Assembly: GCA_030447385.1 (NCBI GenBank)
Contig: JAUJOY010000004.1
Location: 190,041 to 254,040 of the forward strand
Source: Mycobacteriales bacterium
Lineage (GTDB): Bacteria; Actinomycetota; Actinomycetes; Mycobacteriales; SCTD01
Direction of reading: 5' to 3'
Length of the DNA stretch: 64,000 bases
Position 1 is the stretch's first letter; every line of letters begins with the position of its first letter. The notes beneath the pieces were generated by a model. That model made no database searches, was not told the origin of the DNA, and saw only the letters and a program-made list of their open reading frames with translations. This document shows, one piece after another, positions 35,979-44,242 of this stretch. The position numbers and the translations under genes were made by a program.

Positions 35979-35984
35979 AGGCTA
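35979..35984 (-). promoter_or_regulatory. -10 box for the MgtE-like gene, leaderless geometry
   Basis: TAGCCT on the minus strand ends 7 bases before the GTG at 35971. Confidence 0.5.
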
Positions 35985-36064
35985 CCGCCGGGGGGGTTGA
36001 CGGGACCGGCCACGGAGCATGGGGTCCGCAGCCGCCACCCGCCCGCCGTCTCTCGAGGAGCTCC

Positions 36065-36826
36065 ATGACCGTCCTGGACCGTTTCCGGCTCGACGACCGC
36101 GTCGTCATCGTCACCGGCGCCTCCTCGGGCCTCGGGGTGGCGTTCGCGCAGGCCTTCGCCGAGGCGGGTGCGGATCTCGTGCTGGGAGCGCGGCGGGTGG
36201 ACCGGCTGCCGGACACCGGCAGGCTGGTGGAGGCCGCCGGCCGGCGCTACACCCACCTGCAGACCGACGTCACGGATCCCGAGCAGTGCAAGGCCCTGGT
36301 GCAGCAGGCGGTCGACACGTTCGGCCGGGTCGACGTCCTGGTGAACAACGCGGGCCTCGGCTGGGCTCAGCCGGCGACCCGCGAGACGCCGGCGGAGTTC
36401 CTGCGGGTGCTGGACGTCAACCTGAACGGCGCCTACTGGATGGCGCAGGCCTTCGTGCACGCGGCCACAGAGGGCGGCTCGATCGTCAACATCTCCAGCG
36501 TGCTCGGTCTGCACCCTGGCGCCTTGCCCCAGGCGGCCTACGCGGCCTCCAAGGCCGGCCTGATCGGGCTCACCCGCGACCTGGCGGCCCAGTGGACCGG
36601 CCGCAAGTCGATCCGGGTCAACGCCCTGGCGCCGGGCTACTTCCCGACCGAGATGACCGACCAGATGGACGCGAAGGAGGCCGAGCTCGTGAAGGCGATC
36701 ACCCCCGCCGGGCGGCTCGGCGACCCGATGGAGCTGGCGGCAGTCGGCGTCTTCCTGGCCAGCGACGCCGCGTCGTACGTCACCGGCGTCACCCTCCCCG
36801 TCGACGGCGGCATGACGATGCCGTAG
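36065..36826 (+). CDS. Short-chain dehydrogenase/reductase
   Basis: A 253-residue classical SDR. NAD(P) binding TGASSGLG is near residue 18, NNAG near 93, the catalytic Ser in NISSVLG, Tyr and Lys in YAASKAG, and the C-terminal PVDGGMTMP. The substrate is not deducible. ATG with GAGGAG 4-5 bases upstream. It is divergent from the MgtE-like gene and stands alone. Confidence 0.92.
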   Translation: MTVLDRFRLDDRVVIVTGASSGLGVAFAQAFAEAGADLVLGARRVDRLPDTGRLVEAAGRRYTHLQTDVTDPEQCKALVQQAVDTFGRVDVLVNNAGLGWAQPATRETPAEFLRVLDVNLNGAYWMAQAFVHAATEGGSIVNISSVLGLHPGALPQAAYAASKAGLIGLTRDLAAQWTGRKSIRVNALAPGYFPTEMTDQMDAKEAELVKAITPAGRLGDPMELAAVGVFLASDAASYVTGVTLPVDGGMTMP

Positions 36827-37074
36827 GGCCGGGGTGCTGGACCGCTGAGAGCTCGACCCCTGTGGTGGCCGGGCCCCGTGCCGGTGTGGTTCGATCCCGC
36901 GCATGTCACCCGTCGAATGCCTGCTCGACCCCTTCTGGGTGGGCCGCCGCGGGGACCTCTTCGACGAGACCTGTACGCCCTAGCTGCCGGTTCCGGAGCA
37001 CCTTCGCACTCCGCACGCTGCTCAGCGTCCGCTCGCCCGACCCTTCCCCGCACGCACCCACACCAGGAGAACGC

Positions 37075-37572
37075 ATGTCTGTCACCGACGAGCTGCTCGC
37101 GAACGCCGAGCGCTACGCCGAGAGCTTCGACAAGGGCGACCTGCCCATGCCGCCCGCCAAGCAGATCGCGGTCGTCGCCTGCATGGACGCCCGGCTCAAC
37201 CCGTACGGTCTGCTGGGTCTGTCCGAGGGCGACGCGCACGTCATCCGCAACGCCGGCGGCGTCGTCACCCAGGACGAGCTCCGCTCGCTGGCCATCAGCC
37301 AGCGGCTGCTCGGCACGAAGGAGATCGTGCTTCTCCACCACACCGACTGCGGGATGCTGACCTTCACCGACCAGCAGTTCCGCGACGACATCGCCGCTGA
37401 CACCGGCGTACGCCCGAGCTGGGCCGCGGAGGCGTTCACCGACCTCGAGACCGACGTGCGCCAGAGCATGGCCCGCATCCACGCCGAACCGTCGATCCCC
37501 AAGAAGGACGCGGTCCGCGGCTTCATCTACGACGTGAAGAGCGGCAAGCTCAGCGAGGTCATGCCTGCCTGA
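37075..37572 (+). CDS. canA: Beta-class carbonic anhydrase
   Basis: A 165-residue zinc enzyme interconverting carbon dioxide and bicarbonate. CMDARL supplies a zinc Cys and the catalytic Asp-Arg pair; HHTDCGM supplies the other His and Cys. The sequence closely follows M. tuberculosis Rv1284 (RNAGGVVT, RSLAISQRLLGT). ATG with AGGAGA upstream. The 248-base gap before it has no convincing gene; a 26-codon frame at 36903-36983 is discussed under rejected items. The end overlaps the convergent gene by 14 bases. Confidence 0.93.
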   Translation: MSVTDELLANAERYAESFDKGDLPMPPAKQIAVVACMDARLNPYGLLGLSEGDAHVIRNAGGVVTQDELRSLAISQRLLGTKEIVLLHHTDCGMLTFTDQQFRDDIAADTGVRPSWAAEAFTDLETDVRQSMARIHAEPSIPKKDAVRGFIYDVKSGKLSEVMPA

Positions 37573-37945
37573 GCCCGATCGGGGTGAAGCGCAGCACGGT
37601 GCTCTCGCGCGCCCAGCGGCCGGCTGGGTCGGACCGGTCCTGGGAGTTCAGCCGCGAGGCAGCGAGCAGCGGCGCCACCTCCTGCCATGCCGGGCTTCCC
37701 GAAGCGATCCGGTCGACGTCGGCCTCCCACTCCACCACCCGGCCGGACTGGCTCGCCGCGGAGCGCACCGTCACGAGCGCCCGCCCACCCGTCACGGGGA
37801 GGGGCTGCTCCTGACCGTCGCCGACGACGTACATCCGGTCCTCGTGCCACAGGTGCCACAGCAGCGCGGGCGCCTCGCCGGGAGCGGACACCCACACGAC
37901 GCCGGAGCGCCGGGTCGCCTCGGCCACGAGCGTGCGGGTCGCCAC
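37559..37945 (-). CDS. Conserved hypothetical protein, 128 aa
   Basis: A 128-residue soluble protein with LLWHLWHEDRMYVVGDG and VEWEADVDRIASGSPAW, giving a beta-rich N-terminal half that resembles a small flavin-reductase-like fold; this is not certain. GTG start, with CAGCAT ending 7 bases upstream as a weak leaderless-type -10. It overlaps the carbonic anhydrase stop by 14 bases and is divergent from the DMT exporter gene. Confidence 0.65.
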   Translation of the reverse strand: MATRTLVAEATRRSGVVWVSAPGEAPALLWHLWHEDRMYVVGDGQEQPLPVTGGRALVTVRSAASQSGRVVEWEADVDRIASGSPAWQEVAPLLAASRLNSQDRSDPAGRWARESTVLRFTPIGLRQA

Positions 37946-38007
37946 GGTGGTGATGCTGGCACAGGGCTGGCCCGCTCCCCGCCGGCGCCCCTGGCAGGCT
38001 GGAGCGG

Positions 38008-38943
38008 GTGACGGCGTCGACGAGGCAGCGCGGGGACCTGCCCGCCGTGGGCCGCCCGGCCGGCAGCGACCTGGCGCTGCTGGCGGTGGCCCTGGCCGCC
38101 GTGAGCACGTCCGGCCCGCTGATCGCGGCCACGGTCGCCCCGGCGCTCGCGATCGCGTTCTGGCGCAACGCCATGGCCGCAGGGGTGCTGCTGCCGGTGG
38201 TCCTGCTGCGCTGCCGCGCCGAGCTGCGCTCGCTGGACCGTCGGGAGTGGCGGCTCGCCGGCCTCGCCGGCGTCCTGCTCGCCCTGCACTTCGCGACCTG
38301 GATCCCCTCGTTGAGCTTCACGTCGGTCGCCTCCGCCACGGCCCTCGTCGCGACCCAGCCGGTGTGGGCGGCGCTGCTGTCCGGCCTGCGCGGCGTACCC
38401 GTGGGACGCGCGGTCTGGGTCGGCATCGGCGTCGCGATGAGCGGGGCGCTCCTGCTGACCGGTGCCGACCTCCAGGTGAGCAGCCGGGCGCTGATCGGCG
38501 ACGGCCTGGCCCTGCTCGGCGGTGCGTTCGCGGCGATGTACATGACGGCCGGGAGCGAGGTGCGCCGCAGCGTGTCCACCACGACCTACACGGCGCTGTG
38601 CTACACGACCACCGCCGCGGTCCTGCTGGTCGTGTGCCTGGTGGGGCGCCAGTCCCTGACCGGGTACGACGCCGAGGACTGGCTGCGCCTCGTGGCCCTC
38701 ACCGCGGGGGCGCAGCTGCTCGGGCACTCGTTGTTCAACCGGGTGCTCAAGACGACCAGCCCCACCGTCGTGAGCCTGTCGATCCTGCTCGAGATCCCTG
38801 GCGCGGCGCTCATCGCGGCGGTGTTCCTCGATCAGCGCCCGCCGCTGCTCGCGATCCCCGCAGCGGTCCTGCTGGTGAGCGGGCTGGGGCTGGTCATCCG
38901 GGCCGGCAGCCGCGCGACCGCACCGAGCGTGCCGGTCGAGTAG
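38008..38943 (+). CDS. EamA/DMT-superfamily transporter
   Basis: A 311-residue membrane protein with about ten transmembrane helices in two EamA repeats (LAIAFWRNAMAAGVLLP in the first; SPTVVSLSILLEIPGAALIA in the second). It is probably a metabolite exporter of unknown substrate. GTG start, with CAGGCT ending 7 bases upstream as a weak leaderless-type -10. Confidence 0.87.
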   Translation: MTASTRQRGDLPAVGRPAGSDLALLAVALAAVSTSGPLIAATVAPALAIAFWRNAMAAGVLLPVVLLRCRAELRSLDRREWRLAGLAGVLLALHFATWIPSLSFTSVASATALVATQPVWAALLSGLRGVPVGRAVWVGIGVAMSGALLLTGADLQVSSRALIGDGLALLGGAFAAMYMTAGSEVRRSVSTTTYTALCYTTTAAVLLVVCLVGRQSLTGYDAEDWLRLVALTAGAQLLGHSLFNRVLKTTSPTVVSLSILLEIPGAALIAAVFLDQRPPLLAIPAAVLLVSGLGLVIRAGSRATAPSVPVE

Positions 38944-38973
38944 CCGCTGGGGGAGGTTCCCGCGGGCCGGCGC

Positions 38974-40176
38974 TCAGGCCACCGTGCGCAGGTCGCCGCC
39001 CGGGTCGGCGAGCACCGCCCGGTCCACCGGTCGCCCGATCAGGCGCAGCGCCCGCCGCAGGTCGCGGCCGTTGTCGACGGTCGCGACCGCGCGCAGCACC
39101 GCGTCGCGCAGGAAGAACGCCGCGAACGGCTCGGGCCGCACCACGAGCTCGTCGTCCGGGCCGTGCTCGCCGGCGTACTGCAGGTAGTGGCCGTACTGGT
39201 GCGACCAGAACCAGTCCTGCTGCGGCGATGGCATCGGCAGGCCGACGACCGCGTGCGCAACCCGCTTTCCCTGGGCCACGGCGGAGCTGTAGTGCTCCGT
39301 CCGCCGCGGCTGCGGCGCGCCGGGGGCGGTCACTGCGGCGACGTCACCCGCCGCGTAGATGCCCGGCACGTCGCTGCGCTGCTCGGCGTCCACCGCGACG
39401 CCGCCCGCCGCGAGGGTCAGCGGCGCGCGGGTCAGCCAGTCCAGGACCGGTCGTGCCCCCACCCCCACCACGACGACGTCGGCCTCGAGCACCCGGCCGT
39501 CGGCCAGGCGTACCCGCTCCGCGTGCCCAGCTCCCTCGATCGCCGCGACGCCGGTACCGCTGATCACGTCGACGCCGTGCTCGGTGTGCCAGCCGCGGAC
39601 CAGCGCGCTCAGCTGCGGCCCGAGCGCGGTCCACAGCGGGCCGGGCAGCGGGTCGACCGCGCTCACGCAGAGCCCGAGTGTCGACAGGGTGGCCGCGACC
39701 TCGCACCCGACGAGCCCGGTCCCGACGACCACGGCGCGTCCGCCAGGGCGGGCCGCGGCGGCCAGCGCCTCGGCCTCGTCCACCGTGCGCAGCGAGAAGA
39801 CCCCGCCGAGGTCCAGCCCATCGATCCTCGGCCGCACGTTGGCGCTGCCCGTCGCGACGACCAGTGCGTCGTACGCGAGCGTCTCGCCGTTCGCGAGGTG
39901 CACCCTGCGCAGGGCGCTGTCCACGTCGACGGCCCGGACGCCGAGCCGCAGGTCGACGTCGGCATCGGGATAGGCCGTGGCCGGCGCGACCAGCAGCCGG
40001 TCGAGCGTCACCTCGCCGGCGAGGTAGCCCTTGCTCAGCTCCGGGCGCTCGTAGGGCAGGTGCGGCTCGGCGCCGACCAGCGTCACGGGCTCGGAGTAGC
40101 CGAGGCGGCGCAGCTCGAGCGCCGCGTGCGCACCCGCGAGGCTCGCCCCGACGACGACGACGCCGTCGCCGCTCAC
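38974..40176 (-). CDS. FAD-dependent ferredoxin reductase
   Basis: A 400-residue NAD(P)H-dependent pyridine nucleotide-disulfide reductase family member. FAD site VVVGASLAGAHAALELRRLG at the N-terminus, LSKGYLAGE, ATGS, NAD(P) site VVVGTGLVGCEVAATL, and YAAGDVAAV. These match BphA4/AndAa-type ferredoxin reductases. The GTG overlaps the stop of the Rieske ferredoxin gene as GTGA, so the two form a short electron-transfer chain. No terminal oxygenase is in the window. Confidence 0.92.
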   Translation of the reverse strand: MSGDGVVVVGASLAGAHAALELRRLGYSEPVTLVGAEPHLPYERPELSKGYLAGEVTLDRLLVAPATAYPDADVDLRLGVRAVDVDSALRRVHLANGETLAYDALVVATGSANVRPRIDGLDLGGVFSLRTVDEAEALAAAARPGGRAVVVGTGLVGCEVAATLSTLGLCVSAVDPLPGPLWTALGPQLSALVRGWHTEHGVDVISGTGVAAIEGAGHAERVRLADGRVLEADVVVVGVGARPVLDWLTRAPLTLAAGGVAVDAEQRSDVPGIYAAGDVAAVTAPGAPQPRRTEHYSSAVAQGKRVAHAVVGLPMPSPQQDWFWSHQYGHYLQYAGEHGPDDELVVRPEPFAAFFLRDAVLRAVATVDNGRDLRRALRLIGRPVDRAVLADPGGDLRTVA

Positions 40177-40478
40177 CGCTCCAGCTCGAGGGCGCCGTCC
40201 ACGAGGCGGGCCTGCCAGATGCCGAGCGGCCTCATCGCCGGGCCGTCGAGGACCGCCCCGGTCTTGAGGTCGAACTTCGCGAAGTGGCACGGGCACACCA
40301 CCGCACCGCCCTCGAGCTCGCCGTCGGCGAGGGAGCACGCCGCGTGGGTGCACTCGTCGTCGAAGGCGTAGACCTGGCCGTCGACGACGGTCACCCCCAC
40401 CTCCGCCCCGTCCACCTCGACGGTAGTGAGGTCGCCCTCCGCCGGTGCGTCGAAGCCGTCCACGCGATGCGTCGCCAC
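40173..40478 (-). CDS. Rieske-type [2Fe-2S] ferredoxin
   Basis: A 101-residue protein with the Rieske pair C-x-H in DDECTHAAC and C-x2-H in VCPCHFAKFD. It is of the non-haem dioxygenase ferredoxin class and would pass electrons from the downstream reductase. GTG start with AGGAGG 7 bases upstream. The partner oxygenase must lie elsewhere. Confidence 0.92.
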   Translation of the reverse strand: MATHRVDGFDAPAEGDLTTVEVDGAEVGVTVVDGQVYAFDDECTHAACSLADGELEGGAVVCPCHFAKFDLKTGAVLDGPAMRPLGIWQARLVDGALELER

Positions 40479-40562
40479 GACGCCTCCTGTCTGAAGTTGG
40501 GGCTGGATCGGGGGGTCGATCCGACGGGCGTGCCCGCGGCTCGTGCGCCGGCGCCAGTGGAT

Positions 40563-41438
40563 CTAGCTCGGAGGGCGCCCGCCCAGGCGGCGCACACTAC
40601 CGGCCTGGGTGGTCTCGGCCTCGTCGTCACGCAGCGCCGCCTTCAGGCTCGGAGTGCCCTGAAGCACGACGATGTCGGCCGGCATCTCGATGCCCGCCTC
40701 GTCCAGCGCCACCTTGATCTGCGTCAGGACGCGGTCGCGCGCCTGCAGCACGAGCGCCTGCTGCGGGGCGGTCCAGAACAGGACCTGCAGGTCGACGGTG
40801 CTCGGACCGAGCTCGCCGACGAGGACGAGCGGCGCAGGCTCGGCCAGCACCTCGTCGAGGCCGCGCAGGACGTCGAGCACGACCCGGTGCGCGCGGTCGA
40901 CGTCGCTCTCGTACGCGATGCCGACCACCGCTTCGGTCCGGATCGCGCCGTAGGCGGTCTGGACGACGAGCTGGTTCTTGTACACGGTCGCGTTGGGGAT
41001 GAGGACCTTGCGGCCCTCGTAGGTGCGCAGGACGGTCTCACGGAGGTTGATCTCGACGACGGTGCCGCGCGTGCCCTCGATGTCGACCTCGTCGCCCATC
41101 CGGAACGGCGACCGGAACAGCAGCAGGATGCCCGCGAGCAGGTTCTCGAGGATGTCCCGGAAGGCGAAGCCGACCGCGATGCTGAAGAAGCCGAGGCTCC
41201 CGAGCACGTTCACCGGCTGAACCGTCGGGAAGACGATGGTGGCCGCCGTGAGCACTGCGAGCAGGCCGAAGCCGAGCCGCACCACACGGCTCATGACGTT
41301 GGCGAAGCTGGGACGGTCCAGCCGGCACCACCGTCGTCGTACCCCGGCGCCGAGGACCCGGCCGACGCCGTAGAGCAGCAGCGCGACCGCCACCGCCACG
41401 CCGACGCGTGGCGCGGCGTCGCCGAGCGTGTCGAGCAC
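40563..41438 (-). CDS. MscS-family mechanosensitive channel
   Basis: A 291-residue channel with three N-terminal transmembrane helices. The pore helix region is VLGSLGFFSIAVGFAFRDILENLLAG, followed by the MscS beta-domain (FRMGDEVDIEGTRGTVVEINLRET...VLIPNA) and an alpha/beta C-terminal domain. GTG start with AAGGA 6 bases upstream. It is divergent from the DUF421 gene. Confidence 0.9.
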   Translation of the reverse strand: MLDTLGDAAPRVGVAVAVALLLYGVGRVLGAGVRRRWCRLDRPSFANVMSRVVRLGFGLLAVLTAATIVFPTVQPVNVLGSLGFFSIAVGFAFRDILENLLAGILLLFRSPFRMGDEVDIEGTRGTVVEINLRETVLRTYEGRKVLIPNATVYKNQLVVQTAYGAIRTEAVVGIAYESDVDRAHRVVLDVLRGLDEVLAEPAPLVLVGELGPSTVDLQVLFWTAPQQALVLQARDRVLTQIKVALDEAGIEMPADIVVLQGTPSLKAALRDDEAETTQAGSVRRLGGRPPS

Positions 41439-41568
41439 GATGGATCCTTCCCGGCCGGCGTCGACCGGAGCCCTTCCCCCGGCCCCGGCGTGTGCCCGTG
41501 ACGATTCTGTGACAGCCGGGTGCCGTCGCCGGCCGGGGGTACCGGTCGAAGGAGCGAAGGGGGAAGGG

Positions 41569-42099
41569 ATGCTGCCCGAGCAGCTCGGCGCCGGCTGGGA
41601 GCGACTGGCCGTGGTGCTGGTCTCCGCGCCCCTCGTGTACGCCTCGGTGATCGCCCTCTCCCGGCTCGCGGGAGCGCGCTCGCTGGCGAAGATGTCCACC
41701 TTCGACTTCGCGGCGACCGTGGCGGTCGGCTCGACTGTGGCGAGCACGGCGACCGGCAACGTCCCGCTCAGCGTCGGGGTCTTGGCGCTGGCCTTCCTGT
41801 TCGGGCTCCAGTACGCGATCGCCTCGTTGCGGCGCCGGGGCCTGCTCTACGGCCTGGTCGACAACCGGCCGGTGCCGCTGATGGCCGGCCCGCAGATCCT
41901 GGAGGCCAACCTGCAGCACGCGCGCGTCAGCCGGGAGGAGCGGTGGGGCCAGCTGCGGCTCGCCGGGGTGCGCCACCGGCAGCAGGTGCACGCCGTTGTG
42001 CTCGAGACGAGCGGCGACGTCAGCGTCATCCGCACCGGAGAGCCGCTCGATGATCAGCTGCTGGACGGGGTCCGGGGCGCGGAGGCACTGCGCCGGTGA
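41569..42099 (+). CDS. DUF421 (YetF-like) membrane protein
   Basis: A 176-residue protein with three N-terminal helices followed by a cytoplasmic domain. MSTFDFAATVAVGSTVAST and LMAGPQILEANLQHARVSREE are DUF421/YetF signatures. The function is uncertain (stress-linked in Bacillus). ATG with GGGAAGGG directly upstream. The stop overlaps the DUF2254 start as GTGA. Confidence 0.88.
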   Translation: MLPEQLGAGWERLAVVLVSAPLVYASVIALSRLAGARSLAKMSTFDFAATVAVGSTVASTATGNVPLSVGVLALAFLFGLQYAIASLRRRGLLYGLVDNRPVPLMAGPQILEANLQHARVSREERWGQLRLAGVRHRQQVHAVVLETSGDVSVIRTGEPLDDQLLDGVRGAEALRR

Positions 42100-43316
42100 G
42101 GGGTCGCTGGGAACGGTGGCGCGAGAGCGTGCGGTCCGGCTTCTGGGCGGTGCCGGGCGGCTGCGTGACGGCAGCGGTGCTGCTGGCGCTCCTGCTCGTG
42201 GAGGTCGACCACCGGCTGCAGTCCTCGTTCGCGCTCACCTTCGGCGCGGGCCCCGACGGTGCCCGCGAGGTCCTCAGCGCGATCACGACCGCGATGATCA
42301 CCTTCACCGGGCTGGTCTTCTCGATCACGGTCCTGGCGCTGCAGCTGACCAGCAGCCAGTTCTCTCCGCGGGTGCTGCGCACGTTCCTGCGCGACCGGCT
42401 GACGCAGTACGCACTGGGAGTGTTCACGGCCACGTTCGTCTACGCGGTGATGGTGCTGCGAACCGTCCGCAGCGGCGAGGACCGGTTCGTGCCGGCGGTC
42501 GCCACAACTCTCGCTCTGGCTCTGCTGCTGCTCAGCGTGGCTCTGTTCGTCACCTACATCCACCACATCGCCACCTCGCTCCAGGTCTCCTCCGTCATCG
42601 CGGCGATCGGCACCGAGACGCGCGCCACCATCGACCGGCGCTTCCCCCCGGGGCGGGACCAGCCGATCGGAGCCCGAGCGCTGCCGCCGGACGCGGTGCC
42701 GGCCCTCGTCGTGCCGGCACGGCGCAGCGGGGTGGTCACCGCGGTCGACGAGCAGGCGCTCGTCCGCGCGGCGCGGGACGCCGACGTCGTCCTGCGCATG
42801 CAGGTCCGCCTCGGTCGCTACGTCCCCGAGGGTGCCCCGCTGCTGGAGGTCTCGGGCGAGGCCTCGCGCCTCGACGTGCCTGCCGTCCTCGCCGCGGTCA
42901 ACCAGGAGCGGAACCGCACCCTCCAGGCCGACGTGGCGTTCGGGTTCCGCCAGCTCGTCGACATCGCCCAGCGCGCCCTGTCCCCGGGCATCAACGACCC
43001 GACGACCGCCGTGCAGGTCGTCGACGAGGAGCACGACCTGCTGAGGCGCCTCGCGACCCGGCCCTTGCGCACCGGCGTCCACACCGACGAGCACGGGCAG
43101 GTCCGGCTGGTCCTGCCGGCCGATGCGCTCGAGGACTACCTGGCCCTGGCCCTCGAGGAGATCGAACGGGACGGCGCAGACATGCCGCGGGTGCGCGTGC
43201 GGGTGGAGGAGCTGCTCGACGACGTCGAGGCGGCCGCCCTGCCCGGGCACCGGACAGCGTTGATCCGGTGGCGCGGCGAGCGGGAGCGCAGGACGCGGGC
43301 GGCGCGGACCGGCTGA
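42096..43316 (+). CDS. DUF2254 membrane protein
   Basis: A 406-residue protein with four N-terminal transmembrane helices and a large soluble C-terminal part. TTAMITFTGLVFSITVLALQL, SSQFSPRVL and ALSPGINDPTTA are strongly conserved in the DUF2254 family. The function is unknown. Coupled to the DUF421 gene by GTGA overlap. Confidence 0.9.
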   Translation: MRGRWERWRESVRSGFWAVPGGCVTAAVLLALLLVEVDHRLQSSFALTFGAGPDGAREVLSAITTAMITFTGLVFSITVLALQLTSSQFSPRVLRTFLRDRLTQYALGVFTATFVYAVMVLRTVRSGEDRFVPAVATTLALALLLLSVALFVTYIHHIATSLQVSSVIAAIGTETRATIDRRFPPGRDQPIGARALPPDAVPALVVPARRSGVVTAVDEQALVRAARDADVVLRMQVRLGRYVPEGAPLLEVSGEASRLDVPAVLAAVNQERNRTLQADVAFGFRQLVDIAQRALSPGINDPTTAVQVVDEEHDLLRRLATRPLRTGVHTDEHGQVRLVLPADALEDYLALALEEIERDGADMPRVRVRVEELLDDVEAAALPGHRTALIRWRGERERRTRAARTG

Positions 43317-43327
43317 CGTGGGGCCGG

Positions 43328-43588
43328 TCAGGCGCGGTTGCGGCTGCGGCCGCTGACTCCCTCCGCTACACCGATGAGCAGGACGGCGGCGACGACCGCG
43401 ACGATGAACCCGAGGACGTTGAGCTCGAAGATCCCTCCGGTGCCGAGGAGGTTCGCGACGAGCCCGCCGATCACGGACCCCGCGAGGCCGAGCAGGAGGG
43501 TCGCGACGACGCTGAGGTTCTGCTTGCCGGGCTTGATGAGGCGGGCGAGCACGCCGATGACGAGTCCGGCGACGATGAAGCCGATCAT
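43328..43588 (-). CDS. GlsB/YeaQ/YmgE family stress membrane protein
   Basis: An 86-residue protein with three glycine-rich transmembrane helices: GFIVAGLVIGVLARLIKPG, LSVVATLLLGLAGSVIGGLV and VLGFIVAVVAAVLLIGV. Members are linked to general stress. ATG with GAAGGGA 8 bases upstream. It lies 61 bases downstream of another tiny membrane-protein gene on the same strand. Confidence 0.92.
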   Translation of the reverse strand: MIGFIVAGLVIGVLARLIKPGKQNLSVVATLLLGLAGSVIGGLVANLLGTGGIFELNVLGFIVAVVAAVLLIGVAEGVSGRSRNRA

Positions 43589-43649
43589 GGTGGGTCCCTT
43601 CGGTGGTGTCGTGAGACGGGGGCGGCCGGCCGGGCGGGCGCCGGATGGG

Positions 43650-43805
43650 TCAGGCGGTCGAACGGGACCTGACGTGCGAGACGACCTTGACGGCGAGCAC
43701 GATCAGGCCGAGAACGAGCACGACGTGGATCAGCGCGCCGACGACGTTCAGGACGAGCCCGAGCAGCCAGATGGCGAGCAGGACTCCTATGATCGTCCAG
43801 AGCAT
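43650..43805 (-). CDS. lmo0937-type small membrane protein, 51 aa
   Basis: ATG at 43805 to TGA at 43650 encodes 51 residues beginning MLWTIIGVLLAIWLLGLV, with two transmembrane helices joined by NVVGA and a basic tail ending SRSTA. This matches the lmo0937 / DUF5670 family, often stress-induced. The ribosome site GGAAGGAAG lies 6-8 bases upstream. It probably forms a stress-protein pair with the GlsB-type gene. Confidence 0.85.
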   Translation of the reverse strand: MLWTIIGVLLAIWLLGLVLNVVGALIHVVLVLGLIVLAVKVVSHVRSRSTA

Positions 43806-44242
43806 GCGGTGCTTCCTTCCGTTGGTCGTTGCGGGCGGGGTCTACCCGGTCTGGGACGGTTGCCCGTCGAGCCACGACGCGGGCGCCGAGGTCGCCACGG
43901 CTGGTGGCCTCAGGACGTAGCCCTGCGCGCGGGCTGCGCCGCCCGGGCGGACCCGGGCGCCGGTCGGTCGCCGGCATGCACCGAGGCTGCCCACTGGATG
44001 GCCTTGCACGCTCCTGTCGCGCGATCTACGGAGGGTTGTCAACAGACCGTCACGGCAGCGGGCGGGCAGCCTCCCTCCGCACAGCGCCACCCGACGGGGA
44101 CCGCCGCTTCGACCCGGGCTGACTAGGACAACCGGCTCCAACGGGTCATCGCCAGAAGCCGCCCCTGACGGCACGCTGCGACAGGGACACGCGGTGTCAC
44201 CCGATCGGGGGTTCAGATGGACAGGTCCAGAGCGGCCGGCAG
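43806..44242. other. 437-base intergenic region, no gene recognised
   Basis: This gap separates the minus-strand stress genes from the plus-strand GGDEF-EAL gene and must hold both promoters. GGGTAG on the minus strand (near 43841-43846) could be a -10 of a SigB/SigF-type promoter. TTGACA occurs on the minus strand near 44035-44040 without a matching -10. Short open frames here show no recognisable protein. Confidence 0.4.

Noticed and set aside
36903..36983. 26-codon frame MSPVECLLDPFWVGRRGD... before the carbonic anhydrase gene
   Set aside because: It lacks a ribosome site and the box 7 bases upstream (TTCGAT) does not fit TANNNT at its second position; I see no stop/start coupling to canA.
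38974..40478. Rieske ferredoxin and reductase as part of a ring-hydroxylating dioxygenase operon
   Set aside because: No oxygenase alpha or beta subunit gene lies next to them; only the electron-transfer pair is present.
44035..44040. TTGACA on the minus strand as a housekeeping promoter for the stress genes
   Set aside because: No TANNNT occurs 16-18 bases downstream, and the genes are over 200 bases away.
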